Below, one piece after another: positions 1 to 12,546 of a stretch of 64,000 bases of DNA (position 1 is the stretch's first letter; every line of letters starts with the position of its first letter). Position numbers and translations under genes: made by a program. The stretch covers positions 70,660,501-70,724,500 of the forward strand of contig NW_024466599.1 of assembly GCF_017591425.1 (NCBI RefSeq), given 5' to 3'. The notes beneath the pieces were generated by a model. It ran no database searches and had not been told where the DNA came from. It saw nothing but the letters and a program-made list of their open reading frames with translations. This DNA comes from Ochotona curzoniae (taxonomy: Eukaryota; Chordata; Mammalia; Lagomorpha; Ochotonidae).

Positions 1-904
1 ATTCAGTCACCCAGTTTTGAAACAGTGGCTGCGGCAAACATAAACTCATCGAATGTGCAAGTATTGCCGTCCCACTCACATTTCTCCACTTTGTCCGTGA
101 CGCAAAAGACTCTCAGGTGGCTTGGTGAAATCAATACTCACTCCGTGTCTGGCATTCCCTTTGTCTATCAGATTAATGATGCCATCCACATGAGAAAATA
201 ACTTGTTCTTAGAGGACCTCCTCTGGCTCCCCGTACTTACACACATTTGCCTCTGGGTCTCTCTCCGAAGCTGACTTCAGCTACCCGACCCGCAGCCTCT
301 GAGTTAGGCTTTCCCCTCCCTGTGGGAAACTGGGACATGTGGCTCCACAGCATTTACAGTCTCCTGGCATTTTATTCTCCTTGAATCATAAAATACTGTC
401 TGAAGTGGTTCTTCAATCACATCTGCAACTTATTTCCAAGCCCAGGAAACCTAAACGCAGTCTTGAGCAGTTCTCACTATCTCTTCTTTCATGGGCTTTC
501 ATTTCTCCTCCTCATGTTTATTCTAACCTTTCCAATATCAAGATCCTTTTGTCCTAATAAAGTTGATATAATCGAGATGCCAGGCAGTTCTGCAGTCTTC
601 ATATTGTCTGTTTATATTCCAACATCTGTTCTAAATAAGCTATGTGCATTTTTATTTGTTTGGCTCCCAATACAAACACTTTGGGACTTCTGTCTGCAGG
701 TAACCACACATCCTTGGGCTTTGAAGGACACTCTGCTCTCAGTCTCTCTCTTTCTCTCTCTCTGTCTCTCTCTCTGGCCTCAGCATAAAAGCTCACAGAG
801 CTGTCTTCACTCTAAAAACAAAAACAAGAGAACAGGGGTTCCACACTCAGGTGTGATGAGTTCTCAGCTCTGTTGCACTCAAGAAAAATAGTTCTGTTGA
901 AATC
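1..904. other. Unique AT-rich intronic DNA with a TC-rich run
   Basis: No gene recognised. A (TC)n-rich simple repeat lies at about 733-776. The open frames here (72-142 codons) show no family resemblance. Confidence 0.5.
733..776. repeat. (TC)n simple repeat
   Basis: Imperfect CT/TC dinucleotide run interrupted by TTT and TG. Confidence 0.8.
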
Positions 905-1095
905 TCTAGAACCACGTGGGATGCATCCTGGACCAGCCATTGACGAGCATGTGATCTTAAAATAAGTCATTTCTTTAACTCTAAGCTCTTCTCTACGGAA
1001 ACCCTGAACTTATTAAATGACTAAATACATGATTTCAGCAAGCAGCATCACACATGTCCATGGGAAATGCTCAATAGATGCTGCCAATCATGATC
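905..1095 (+). mobile_element. MIR SINE fragment
   Basis: Contains the MIR order: 'aagtcatttctttaactct', a first-exon-like core, and an end reading 'aatgctcaatagatgctgcc' that resembles the MIR 3' tail. Old and diverged. Confidence 0.55.
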
Positions 1096-2405
1096 GCTGG
1101 CATCAATGAGATCGGCTATCTCCTGTAAGCCTCTTCTGGCACTATCCTTCCTTTTCCTTTAAGTCACTTTCTTCTCACCAACCTCTTCCTCCTGTTTTCA
1201 ACTTAACTCTCCCTATCATCCACTACATTCTCTCCCATGTGGCTGCACAAAGTGCTGTCTTCAGTTTGGCTCTAATTACACAACCCAGGAGGTGCTGTGG
1301 CAGGAATGGAAACACTAACGCTTGAAGCCCTCGGCACCTGAATCTCCCGAAATCAAGGCATGCTACTAGCCTCCATAGAACCCTTGGGAACACACCTGGA
1401 AAACAGCAAACTCCAACTTCTGAGTAACTCAAGTGAAGCATCCTTGTTAGAAAATAAAATGACCATGTTAACATTCCAAGATGACAACTCACTCAGGACG
1501 CATTCAAGCAGGAGCAATCAGAAGATCCGTGCAGTTTTAGTACCAACTACAAAAATATCAGCTGTTTATTGAGTAACCACAATGATACACTAGGGGACAC
1601 CAGCTTGCAAAGATCACTGAATGCACAGTTACCACAATGACGCATACATACGCTCAGCAAACTGAAAGTAGGTATCACTTTGATATACTGTGTACCAGAA
1701 TGATGGGTAAACTACCATGAAGTTGTCTGGGACGAAACATGTTGATTCTGTATTTAGAAGATGTGTTCCTATCATGCTCCATGTACAGGTGCTCTTCAAA
1801 AAAGTTAATGGAAAATATGTACTATAGAAAAAACGACACATGGATTTCAAAAACGTCCACAACACAATAAGCTTATCTTTGAATTCCATTTCCACCTTTT
1901 TTTTTAAAGTACCACTGTACTTGCTCCAGGTATGAGGTTACGTAAGACCTTATCCAGTTTTCCTGAGCCTTGAATAGTTAAACTTCCCCTTCAAACTGCA
2001 GATTCACATGCAAATGGACAACAGGTGATCCCAAGTCAGGGAGCCCCAGGACCTGTGGTCACATTCAGAGATCTCTGGAAGGGCACAGGACTCAGCATAC
2101 GGTGGCATTGTTAGCTAAGATTCCTTAACAGCTAGGTAGTTAGCATAGACATCTGGGTCAGAAATAGCAAAGACACAGGCAAAGTCTACAGGAAGTCATG
2201 CAAGTCTTTATGCTCCTGTTCTCCCTCAAGGAGTGAAGCAGTGCACACTCCTCTTTGCAATGAAGGGACACACCAATGTCTCTCCTAGGAAACCCCATTA
2301 GACACTCAGAGGCTGCAATCTGCAGTGGGGACTGGCCATGTAGGAACCCTTCTGTCTACGTCATATTGAAGTTAGAGCACTCTTAGTAGCAAAGCAAGGG
2401 ATTCC
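1096..2405. other. Intronic DNA without recognised gene
   Basis: Apart from the MITE-like copy at 1791-1912 I recognise nothing in this stretch. Confidence 0.5.
1791..1912. mobile_element. MITE-like repeat, copy 1 (GCTCTTCAAAAA... family)
   Basis: Begins GCTCTTCAAAAAAGTTAATG, has the internal 'acatggatttcaaaaa' motif and 'aataagcttatctttgaattcca', and decays at a degraded inverted copy of the start. Shared with copies at 4224, 7424, 10125, 28745 and 54607. Probably a non-autonomous mariner-type DNA transposon; the family name is not certain. Confidence 0.6.
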
Positions 2406-2424
2406 TTGCTCATTGCATATACAA

Positions 2425-2935
2425 AACAGATCACAGACCTCAAAGCAAGAATGAAAAGTATAAAACTCTTAGAAAATAGACAAGCAGATCTTTGTGTCTG
2501 GGATTGCTCAACCTCCTTAGATGTGATAACCAAAGTACAAGTAACTAGAGGGAAAAGTAAAAGTTTGTATCAAGATCAAAATCTTTTGTGCTTCAAAGAA
2601 AGTCATCAAAAAAGTAAAGAGACATACACAGAATGGTAAAAAATGTTTGCCTATCACCTACCTATCTCATAAGGGACTTGTACCTAGAACAAAGAATGCT
2701 TGCCACTCAATAATGAAAACAGCCCAATTTAAATGAACAAATCATCTGACAAAAAAAATCACCCCCAACAAATAATAAGTACTAATAAAGTGCTTGACAT
2801 CCTAGGCATTATGGAAATACAGATTAAAACCATCATCTGATTCCACCACATATAGAGCTATAGGATGCCAAGAGCCAAAGACGACAAACAGTGGCAACCA
2901 TTAGCAGGGTCACGGAGAAACTGGAACCCTTGACA
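2425..2935 (+). mobile_element. L1M LINE fragment (3' part of ORF2)
   Basis: The sequence follows L1 ORF2 near its end: 'ataaaactcttagaaaatagac', 'aaaatcttttgtgcttcaaag', 'acagaatggtaaaaaatgtttgcc', 'ataagggacttgtacctagaac', and 'ggtcacggagaaactggaaccct'. Many indels and stops; ancient and inactive. Confidence 0.8.
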
Positions 2936-3884
2936 CTACAACTGTGCTGAGGGCTGCACAGCTCTGTGAGCATACTGATGTGACTGCAGTGTTCATGTCC
3001 CGCGGATGAGTAGTGTGAGAACTACATTTCACTACAGCTGGTTTGCCATTGCCAAAAAACAAAACAAGGTAAAGGAAAAACTGCCTGCTTATATCTTCAT
3101 CTCTTTCAAATTCAAAGGAAATTAGCAAAAGGGCAGTGAGGAGAATCAAAACATCTAGTTTTGATCCCAAGGCCATATCCATGCTCCCATCTGGCAGAAG
3201 AGTCAGCCAAGAAGCCAGATGCCAGGGGTGGAAGATGTACCCGGACGTGACAGGAAACTGGGCAAGCATCTTTGGAAAGCAGAGAGAATTGTCTGGCGTG
3301 AAACACAGCACTATTACAAGAACAAATTTAGACATTGCCAGCCACAGGATGTGTGAAAGGTCACAGACTACACTGCACTTAACAGAAACAAAACGCTTAG
3401 GACTACATATATTAACCTGAGCAGCTTAAGAGCATTTAGAAAGCACCCACACAGAGCCTCAACACATGCATGTAAAGCTGTGATGATCCAACCATGCAGG
3501 AAACAAGCTGGTTCGTGCTCAACTGGCCCAGCACAGAGGTGACCACAGCTCCTCCATCCATACCTGCTCACCCTGGCCACAAACTTATCACCTTCACAGT
3601 CCCTCATGCAGGTAATGAGACCAGGATTCCCAGAGCAAAGATCCTCGTACACCTAGAGGGACATGGCACACACTAAATGAGCCTTGTGACAGCTGCACAA
3701 ATGGGGATACTGAGGCACAGCAACATCACCTTAAGGTCAGTATGAGGAAGAACAAAATCTGGCTTTGCACCAAGCTATTAACCTCTCCAATATCAACAAC
3801 TTAATCGTACCATCTTTTCCCTTCACAGTCTCATCTCTTCCAGAGGATGGCCAAAGGTTTTGCTGAAATACAGAAGACAGGAGC
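2936..3884. other. Intronic DNA, possible small MIR remnant
   Basis: About 3690-3765 has 'caaatggggatactgaggcacag' and 'ccttaaggtcag', the conserved MIR core read in reverse orientation. The rest is unassigned, including a minus-strand open frame of 141 codons (2910-3335) with no recognisable domain. Confidence 0.4.
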
Positions 3885-4202
3885 TGGTACCATGAACCAG
3901 GAAGTTAAGCCACCACTTGCCAGGTCCTCATCCCTTATTTGATTGTTGGTTTGAGTCCCAGCTGCCCCGCTTGCAATCCAGTTCCTTGCTAATACACCTG
4001 GGGAAGCAATGGAGCTGGCCCAAGTGCTTGGGCCCCTGTCCCCAACGTGGAAGACCCACATATAGAGTTTCCAGACCCTAGCTTCAGCCCCAGTACCCAT
4101 TTAGGGAATGAATCTGCAAAAGGCAGGCTCTCCATCTCCTCCCTCTGCCCACCTCGCTGTCACTCTGCCTTCTAAGAGAAAAAATATATCTTAAAAAGAA
4201 AG
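3885..4202 (+). mobile_element. CSINE (lagomorph C-repeat), old copy
   Basis: Landmarks in order: 'gaagttaagccaccacttgcc', 'tgagtcccagctgccccgctt', 'ggggaagcaatggagctggcccaagtgcttgggccc', 'gtggaagaccc', then a pyrimidine-rich tail and AATA-rich end. Confidence 0.8.
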
Positions 4203-4223
4203 GTATAGATCACATCACACAAC

Positions 4224-4302
4224 GGGCTTCAAAAATTTCATAGACATTATCAAAAAACGAGGCACAGGTTTCAAACATTTCTGTACCAGAAGTAACTTAG
4301 CA
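4224..4302. mobile_element. MITE-like repeat, copy 2 (partial)
   Basis: 'gggcttcaaaaatttcatag' start and 'ggcacaggtttcaaacatttctgtacc' interior match the family seen at 1791 and 7424; the far end is missing. Confidence 0.5.
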
Positions 4303-5030
4303 GTGACTCCATTTTTCTACAAAATGAAGGACCTTGGTATATATAACATTTATCTGGGCTACTGGGGAAATTACTGAAATATTTACTTGTATCTAATAAT
4401 ATTTTAAATTCTGTAGTCAAAATAGTCCAGAGAACCCAACTTTCACAGCTGTCAATCTGCACCCACACTGGTCTAGTGCCTTCCACATCACGCTCTGGGC
4501 CTTTCATGTCCCATCACCCTTAGCAGCCCTGGCTCCTCCTCCTCCACCCCTGGGCTATAACCATTTGCTCACACTTACCTTGTGTGTGATGGTGTTGAAG
4601 AGTCTCAGTCGGAACCCTTGATTTGGGTCTTACTGCTCTGCTTTCCGCCACTCATCAGGTGCCCAGGGGAAAAGCAGAGAAGTCAAGTGCCCTTCTCAGC
4701 GCCTCTCACTAGGGGTGCATCACCTGCTGGGATGCACTTGCCAAGCTCCACTGGAAAGCTTCCTCTTGCCATACTCCCCTCTGCCAAAGAAACCCCAAGA
4801 GCCACGGCAAATCTAGGTTTGAGGAGGCAGCTGTGGCAACAGCCTCCCATATTTTATGAGGTTCATCTGCTATGGCCTTTTGAAAAGTAAAACTAGCCAA
4901 TCAACAATGCTGTAGCCCACCCTGTTCTCAGGGGCTCCAACGGCTCTCTGTTCATCATTCTTCTATGTTGTCTTCCTTTATTATGATGATGGGGTATCAC
5001 TGACAGCAACACCAAAATATAAATGGATTT
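4303..5030. other. Intronic DNA without recognised gene
   Basis: No repeat family or gene recognised; the 102-codon open frame at 4582-4890 has no homology I can name. Confidence 0.4.
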
Positions 5031-5039
5031 ATTTGTAAT

Positions 5040-5300
5040 GCAGGACACATAATGTTGTGAGTTGCAGTGTGACATCAGCCCAGAAAAGGCCGCATATGCA
5101 ACAGTAGTCTATGGCTTATAATCTTACTGCCCAATGATCTCATGGCATAGTACTATGGTAGCACAACACATCACTCACATGTTTGTGGCAATGTTAGTGT
5201 TGACACCTACTGCAATACAGTCACATAAACATAAGCACAAGCTTATGTGGAATCCATTACATTTCAAGGTTATAATACATGATCTTTTTTTTAATGTAGT
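5040..5300. mobile_element. Possible old Tigger-type DNA transposon fragment
   Basis: Phrases such as 'cacatgtttgtggcaatg' followed by 'cctactgcaatacagtcacataaa' resemble a widespread mammalian Tigger-related element. Heavily diverged, so only tentative. Confidence 0.3.
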
Positions 5301-7423
5301 ATTTATACTGTCTATCATTCTTATGGCTCAGAACTACCAGGGGCCAGAGGTACCTTCTCCAAGGTAATAAACTAGGAACCAACTGGTCCCATAGGCGCTG
5401 GGATTTCCCTTTTCCTCTCCCCAATTCCCTCCCTCTCACTGAGTTCCCCTATATCATTACTATAACATAGTTCATTTTTTTAATGGCGTAGTTCTTAATA
5501 CACTGTCATATGTCCATTACTGTAGGCATGGACAAAGGTAGAGAGTCCAGCATCCTATTGTCAAGATATAGTCAACAGTTTCACTGGGACTCCATCCTTG
5601 TCTGAAAGTATTCTGTTGGACTCAAATTTTTTTTCTGAGGGACAAAACACAAAACACAAAACTCTTGAGTAACACAAGACAGCCTGTGAATTGATGGGCA
5701 GGCCTTCCAACAGCAGGACTCAGAACTATTTGCATAAACCAAAGTAAACACTCTCGGAGTAGCATCCTTGATTTAGGCCCAGCGGCTAGTCCTACAGATT
5801 CAGATCAAACAACCAGGAGACAGCAATTAGAGATTGACTCAGCACACTTGGAAACACAGCAACATTATGGGTTCAAATCTGAAAAAGCAACAACTAACAG
5901 ATGATGGAATGCACCAACATAATCCCAGGACCATTTCAGGTCATAGCCACCTAAGGACTACGCATTAACTGCTCAACATGCAAAAGACAGGACCATAATA
6001 AGCCAGCAGTAACTGACTACTGAAACTGACCAGTTTTAGTTTTGCAAAATGAGAAGACTGCCTGGCAGGACATGAACGTCCTTAACATGAACTGATCTGT
6101 GTAGTCCAAAGTGGCTAAAATGGTAAATTTTATGTTATGTGTAGTTAACCATGTTTTTTAAAAAAATTATCCAGTGGTGTTTAAAAGAATGAAACCCAAC
6201 TTTTAAAAATTAAAATCATCAAAATAAAGGACTCAAGGCTATACTGCATACGGTCAAATCTGAAAACAAAACTAGTGCAACAGAAGAGCTGAAGAAATTA
6301 TCCAACTGGCAATATAGATGAAGATTAAAAAAATACAAAGGAAATGCTAAATTAGTTGGAAAACACAATAGGAGTTTACTTTTATTTTATAATGGAAATT
6401 TTAAAATATTTTTATAGTCAAAATTCCAGCAGGCAAAAATGGAAAGGAGGAAAAGGATTATTTAAGGAGATCACTGAGAATTTATTAGCAGAATTAAAAA
6501 ATATGAGTCTAGTGATGGCCTAGTCAGAGTAAATAAATTTGCCAGTCCCAAGAAGAAAAATATTGTTATGTTTTCCCCAATTTTTGTCAATTGATATACA
6601 GAGCACAAAAAAACTAATGTACGTGAACAAAACTGAAGTTCTGACATTGGACATTGACAACAGCCCTAGTCTCCGTTCTGCAGAACAGTCCTTTTGCTAT
6701 TTACTACACATCGAATTCTTCAGGTGCTGCAGGGTTAAGCTCATGATTGTACAATCAACAGAGGATGCCATGGTAAAAATCAAAAGAAAAAATAAGAGGG
6801 ACAGAAGGAAGGCGGACATGTCGGCAGGAGGGAGGATGGGACATGGAGATCCTCATGCCCTTCAATCTGTATACATGAGACACATACTATTCACCACATA
6901 TAAATAAAAATTATTTTTCAAACTAAGAAATTCAACCAATGTATGTTGTAGTGATAAAGATATATTAAGAAGCAACCAAGCCCAGAAAACACATGGCTTA
7001 CAATCAGATTTTCAAGCAAGGAAGTCTTTCATTTCCAACAGTTACCTTCCCACTCTTGACACTCCCCAACATGGCTAGAACAACCAGGGTGGGAGACCAA
7101 ACAGTAAGCCCAGCTCCTCCCATGCCAGAAGAATGCCTGCAGCCACACAGTCAACAGACAAGGTGAATGAGTCAAGTCTGAATTAATACACTTGATGCAA
7201 TTCTATAAAGGCCACTAAACTCAGACATTTTGTTTTCAGCTTGAAGAACACGGTCCAATGCAGAAGAGCTCTTAGCCTTCCTCAGCTAGAAATTTACAAT
7301 TCCTGAAATTCCTATTACTTCCACAGCACATCAAAAACGTTGTGGAAAGTGGAGTTAGAGGGTAGGTCCATTTTGGCAACACCGGCACCACCACCCCCCA
7401 AAAAACCTGAAACACATCCATAT
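5301..7423. other. AT-rich unique intronic DNA
   Basis: No gene seen. The open frame at 6539-6907 (122 codons) is low-complexity AT-rich translation with a basic patch and no recognisable domain. Confidence 0.4.
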
Positions 7424-7549
7424 GAGGGTCTACAAAATTTTCAGGAAAAACGTAAACTATGAGAAAACTCTGCATGGATTTCAGGTTTTGCATCAATTTA
7501 GGTAATCTCCTAATTTTATTTTTTTCCATGAACTTTTTGAAGTGCCCTC
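7424..7549. mobile_element. MITE-like repeat, copy 3 (near full length)
   Basis: Left end 'gagggtctacaaaattttcagg', interior 'tgcatggatttcaggttttgcatc', right end 'ttccatgaactttttgaag': the ends are inverted repeats of one another (TTCAAAAAGTTCATGGAA type). This is the best copy for defining the family in the window. Confidence 0.65.
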
Positions 7550-9742
7550 TTCTACAAGCTACAGAAAAAAGTCTCTCCATCCTTGCTTTTCTCAGGGTCG
7601 TAAAGCGAAGCTGCCTGGATAAACACACCACAAACACAACACCGTATCACAATGCAGGGATCATCGCAAGCCCACACTCTCTCCCACCCTGATCGCTAAT
7701 GTGCCAAGGATTCATCTGCCAACTCTGAAGAGCATCTGCGTGGTGCTCCCGGTTTTATAAATTCTATAGATGCCTTGTGATTAAGCACTCTGCTTACACA
7801 TCAGCTAGCCAGAAGAGAGCAAGAGATAGGCAATAATACCCAAGGGATGGAAAGCCCCTTTTTCAGCTGGTTTAAGTCATGCCGATAATGTGCACATGGC
7901 AGTGTGCATTTACCATAAAGCTTTTCAATTAGTTCATACACCAGTTAACCTTCTAACTCCCAGAAAATATAATTCATGTACATTTTATTTCACGCAGCAT
8001 CCTGCCAGCTATTATCCATCATTTACAAGTGTTATTTGTCTATAAAAATGACACTAAATTTTTGAAAAATGAGACGGCTCTGCTGGCTTCTGGCTGTGTT
8101 TTAACAAATGGCACCAAGGCAAAAGGTTTTAAGTCACATAAAAAGCAATTAGTCAAAGGAGCAATAAATATTTTTTAAAAGGATATAAACGATGGCTTGT
8201 CCAGAAAGCCAAATGTCTAAAGGCTGATACACAATAAAATAAGGATTAACAGAAAAGAGCACACTTCATTATTTATTGTTAATAAAGTTAATCAAATTCA
8301 GCGCCTCAGACTCCTGCATGCATTTAAACAGCGACCCAAGTATGATACGCATATTTATGGAAATCAGCCCAAAGATTATTATCTCTAAAGGAAAATCTGG
8401 TCAAGGCAGAGATACACAGAAAGTAGCTGTTATCCTTTTACAACATAAACTTGTTTTGCTTAAAACACACTTATTTTATTAGAACTATTATACTAACAAT
8501 ATCTCCATTGACAGACAACCATGGATCAATGCTATAATAATTTGGGGAGAAAATTTTTCATTCTTTCCTTTCCTAGTATCTTCTTACGCTTGTATTCTGG
8601 GCTGCCTGATGTTCTACTAAAAACAAAAACTACTCTCAAAAGTTGTATTAAGATCTTTGTAAAACAAAATTAGATAATGCATAAACTATCAATTGGCGAT
8701 TTCTAAATGCATTATCTTCAAGTGGCCTTTCAAGTCACTTACCTGTTTAAAACTAAGTTAAAAGAGTTTTCAAGAAAAGAAGATATAAAATTAACTTCAT
8801 TTCATAGTAAGTTCCCCAATCATGCTGGCAAACAGCTGACATTATTATAGCTCACACTTATAAATCAGTGATTATATACACCAGTGAAGCAAGAAAAGAA
8901 GTGAAGAAGGCAATGATAGAGTGGTAAAATTTCCAGGAAGCACACTTGGAGTCCATGTTGCTAAACAGTAGCTCACTTGTGGTTAAAATAAAAACCCTCT
9001 CTCCCAGATATTTGGGAAGTTGTGACTTCTGGGGAGAGGAAAGAAGAAATTTTATTCAATTTGTCAGGTATGTTAAAAAAAAAAAATCAAGCAATTGTAA
9101 CTTTAACTCCTTCGACTGCTGTGAAGTTGAATTCCAGAATTTTCACATGCCATGAAACTCTACACAGTATTGGGAAAATTCCTCAGAGGAACAGCTGATA
9201 CTCAGCTATCCTCATTTTGTGATAAACGTGCAAAAGACACAGGAAGTGAGTACAGTCCGCTTTCCTTGTCACTTGAGTAAGGGCCAAAATGCCACTTCTC
9301 ATCTTATTTTCCATTCCTTCAGTGTGCTTTATTAACTCCTTTTTTTATGGCACAGTTAAATATTCTAATTGGCCAACTGCAGACACGCAACAACTAGATG
9401 TCGATTATGCTTTAATGTGCCCGTAATGGCCTGCACTACGAAGACTCTGGCAGATCCAATGCGGTCTTATTTACTTCTGCACTGGGAATGAGTGCATGAT
9501 AACGCAACCCAACAGCACATCTGGGCTCAGTAGTCGGTATCACTGCGAGCCAAGGAGCATTCTCTTTCCCATCTGTTTCACATTGCTCCAAAGAAATGGA
9601 ACCCAGGGCCCATCACTTCAGGAGGACCTTTGGATTTTCAAAGCATTTCTCAGCAACCAATGATTAGCCCCTCACAATACCTCTGCAAGAAAAACCAGAA
9701 AAAATACAAGGGCAAATTCCAAAAATTTGTGGAAAACAGAAT
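7550..9742. other. Repeat-poor AT-rich block, candidate conserved non-coding DNA
   Basis: No SINE, LINE or gene recognised over more than 2 kb. The 7,900-8,500 part is rich in TAAT, ATTA and AATAAA-like motifs and unusually free of insertions compared with its surroundings. Confidence 0.4.
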
Positions 9743-9754
9743 TAAAAATAAGTT

Positions 9755-10078
9755 TTGGGCCCGACAAGTTAACCTGGAGGCTAAAGTCCTCACCTTGAAT
9801 GTGCCAGGATCTCATAAGGGTGCTGGTCCTAATCCCAGCGGCCCCTCTTCCCCCCCAGTTCTGACTGTGGCCTGGGAAAGCAGTCAAGGACAGCCCAAAG
9901 CCTTGGGACCCTCATCCACTGGGGAGACCCCAAAGATGCTCCTGGCTCCTGGCTTCAGATCAGCCCAGCTCTGGCCATTGCAGCCACTTGGGGAGTGAAT
10001 CAATGGACAGAAGATCTTCCTCTCTGTCTCTCCTCCTCTCTGTATATCTTTCCAACAAAAAATATATTTTAAAAATAA
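9755..10078 (+). mobile_element. CSINE, young copy with perfect 12-bp TSD
   Basis: All C-repeat landmarks are present: 'gaggctaaagtcctcacctt', 'ggcctgggaaagcagtcaag', 'cccaaagccttgggaccct', 'agctctggccattgcagcc', and a CTCTCC-rich tail ending in A-rich sequence. It is flanked by identical TAAAAATAAGTT at 9743-9754 and 10079-10090. The head and tail types point to a pika-like subfamily. Confidence 0.93.
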
Positions 10079-10124
10079 TAAAAATAAGTTATTTTGGTTC
10101 AAAAACTATTTGAAGCTCATGCAT

Positions 10125-10218
10125 ACACGGAGTCTGGAAAAGTTCATTGAAGATATGCATTATTAAAAACAAAAATTATATACAAATTTCATTAGTTTTT
10201 TGCACCATTACAAACTTC
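10125..10218. mobile_element. MITE-like repeat, copy 4 (partial)
   Basis: 'gagtctggaaaagttcattg', 'atatgcattattaaaaac', and 'tagttttttgcaccattacaaactt' match the family interior; truncated by the adjoining CSINE. Confidence 0.55.
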
Positions 10219-10430
10219 ACTGGAGAGGAAGAGACAAAGCTTTCCTCCAGTGATTCACTCCCACCACGTGCCTACGATGACTGGGACTGGGCCAAGAAGA
10301 GGCTAAGGAGCTGGAAACTCGGTCCAGGTGGCCCTCCTGAGTGGCAGAAAGCCCCACGACCTCCCGGGATGTGCATGAGTGGGAAACTGGAATCAGGAAG
10401 AGCTGGGACTCACACGTAAGCCCTGTGACA
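10219..10430 (-). mobile_element. CSINE, minus strand, partial
   Basis: Reverse-orientation landmarks: 'tgattcactcccaccacgtgcc', 'gactgggactgggccaagaag', 'ctggaaactcggtccagg', 'gggaaactggaatcaggaag'. Confidence 0.7.
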
Positions 10431-10926
10431 GACAGACAGACATCCCAGTCAAGTCTTAATGCTGTTTCCCATGAATTTTTCCCTTCATTTTGTCCAGAGC
10501 CTCTACTTTCAAACAGAGTGAAGTAGGGGACAAACGTGTGACAGAGCTCGGAGAGCTTGGACAAATGCAACCTGGAAAAGAAGTCACGTGATCCATCTCT
10601 TGGGGCAGGGTTAGACATCACGATCATGCAAGGCTGTGGTGGGCTGACTGCTATCATCATCTCAATCACCCTACCTGGCGCCAGCTGACTCTCACTTCAT
10701 GAACTTTAAGATGTGCTGTTCATCTTTCCACTGGGCTAAAAGGCCAAACAGATAACCCAGGTCCCCTCCGTCCCGGAGAGATATAAAAAGCTCATTTCTG
10801 CCAGTTCCAGCCACAGCCAAGGAAGGAGCTAGATAACACACACACACAAGGGGAAACACCTCTTATCTGTTTCCTTCCTGAGAACAAATGGAACATCAAC
10901 TCACAGGCTTGCTGCACGATTGTGTC

Positions 10927-10968
<42 letters not shown>

Positions 10969-11102
10969 CGCACCTACTCAACACTCTCCAGAAGTCAATT
11001 CAGAGAGTTCTTTCTGAGTGGTCAGCCCATTTCCTGATACGCCAGCATCATCTGATTGTGAGAACCCTATCCTGTCTACACAAAAGGCAACAATGAATTT
11101 TT
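10431..11102. other. Intronic DNA with a (TG)n microsatellite
   Basis: No gene recognised; the microsatellite at 10929-10964 is listed separately. Confidence 0.4.
10929..10964. repeat. (TG)18 microsatellite
   Basis: An uninterrupted TG run followed by TGCGTGCGC, an alternating purine-pyrimidine stretch that could adopt Z-DNA. Confidence 0.95.
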
Positions 11103-11378
11103 TAGTATTTTTATGTATTTGAGAAGCTGAGAGAGGACCCCCACTTGCGGGTTTAATCTCCAAATGCTGGCAACAGTGGGGCAAGGAACATAACCCAGGG
11201 TCTTGCAAGAGGAGGAGGGGGCTAGAACACAATGGCTTGAGCCACAGCTACTGCAATCCCTGAAGATGCATTCGTGAGAAGCTATAATCCGGGGCCAGGA
11301 ATCCAACCCATGCGCCTCGCTGTAGAACCTGTGCATCCTAACTGGTGCCTTAACTGCTTGGCTAACGACCTGCTCCAG
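11103..11378 (-). mobile_element. CSINE, minus strand, old variant
   Basis: 'gtatttgagaagctgagagagg', 'gcgggtttaatctccaaatg', and the end 'cttggctaacgacctgctcc' match an older C-repeat variant in reverse. Confidence 0.6.
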
Positions 11379-12546
11379 AGCTGTTGTCACTGTTGAATTA
11401 ACAACACGCTAGAAGACGGCCTGAGCACCACTGACAAGCTGATAACACACTCAGTAATCACGAACATTAACAATGCACAGTAACATGACACTGTCTTCTG
11501 AAACATTTCTCAAGACTGGGTGGGCCACCAATATTTTTATCATCCCTCTCCACAAAGAAGGGCACCTATTAACCCTATTTCAGAGCTTAGATTTTCCTAA
11601 GCTCTGTATTGGTGACAAGGTAGAGACATGAATTCAAGGACTCCAAACCCTCTGCGAACTAAATAACGGCCCAGAGGAGACACACACAAGTCAACACAAA
11701 CAGTGCCAGCTGTTATTTACACGGCCTACAATAAATGTTTGTTCCGGGGAAAAAAAAAATAGTTCAAACAAGAAGGGAAATAGTTTAAACACAAAAGGCT
11801 GAAGGGTTTAATATAGGAGAAAAAAAAAACTGTTTGCTTTTAATACAGTGGAGGAACTATTCGGAACAGTTTGCTCTTCTATGAAGACCGGCCTTGTCGG
11901 ACTGCCAAGGGCCACAGGATCATTGACTACCTGTAACTGAGATGACAGCTTGCTTTCATACAACTCACTTCTCCCTCCACGGCCCTGACTTCCTGTTCTT
12001 GCAAATTCTTCCCTTCTCTGGGCTGAAACAAATGCTCCTTTCTGACATTCAAATCATAAATGTGCATCATAAGCAATGAGCAAGCTTCCTAAACACAGCG
12101 CTAAGCACCCACAACAGAGGACGGTTAGCTGGAGAGCCACTGAAGCTAATGATAACCTAGAAGAATAGACAGTATTCTAGCTAACAAGATAAAATACTAA
12201 GCAAAAACAACCACAACATGGGGTTGCTGACCACCAGGGCATGTGGTGAATCTCGCTACTGGCTGTCGAGGCTGGGATGGAATTCGAATGTGGCACCTGA
12301 TACACAGGAAGGAGGACAGGTTTCTTCAACACCAGCTGCCATGCGGAAGGAGTGCACTGACTGGGGAGCTGCAGAGGGCAGACTAGTAAGGAATGAGCAG
12401 GCATGTTGGTGTCCAGAGGGGAACAGAGAGTGCTAACAATTACAACTGCTCATCAACAGGAGGGACTTGCTGGGGACACTTGAGGTCCCGCCTGTCCTGG
12501 ACTGGTTCCAGAGAGGGCATGGGTGTTCACTCTTAGTTGAAGTGAG
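11379..12546. other. Intronic DNA without recognised gene
   Basis: Two poly-A-rich spots near 11751-11759 and 11821-11829 and otherwise unassigned sequence. The 75- and 72-codon open frames near 12.2-12.4 kb overlap each other on opposite strands and carry no domain. Confidence 0.4.

Noticed and set aside
9630..9998. 122-codon open frame
   Set aside because: Reads through a CSINE; SINE-derived frames of this kind recur at 20530, 29674 and 62274.
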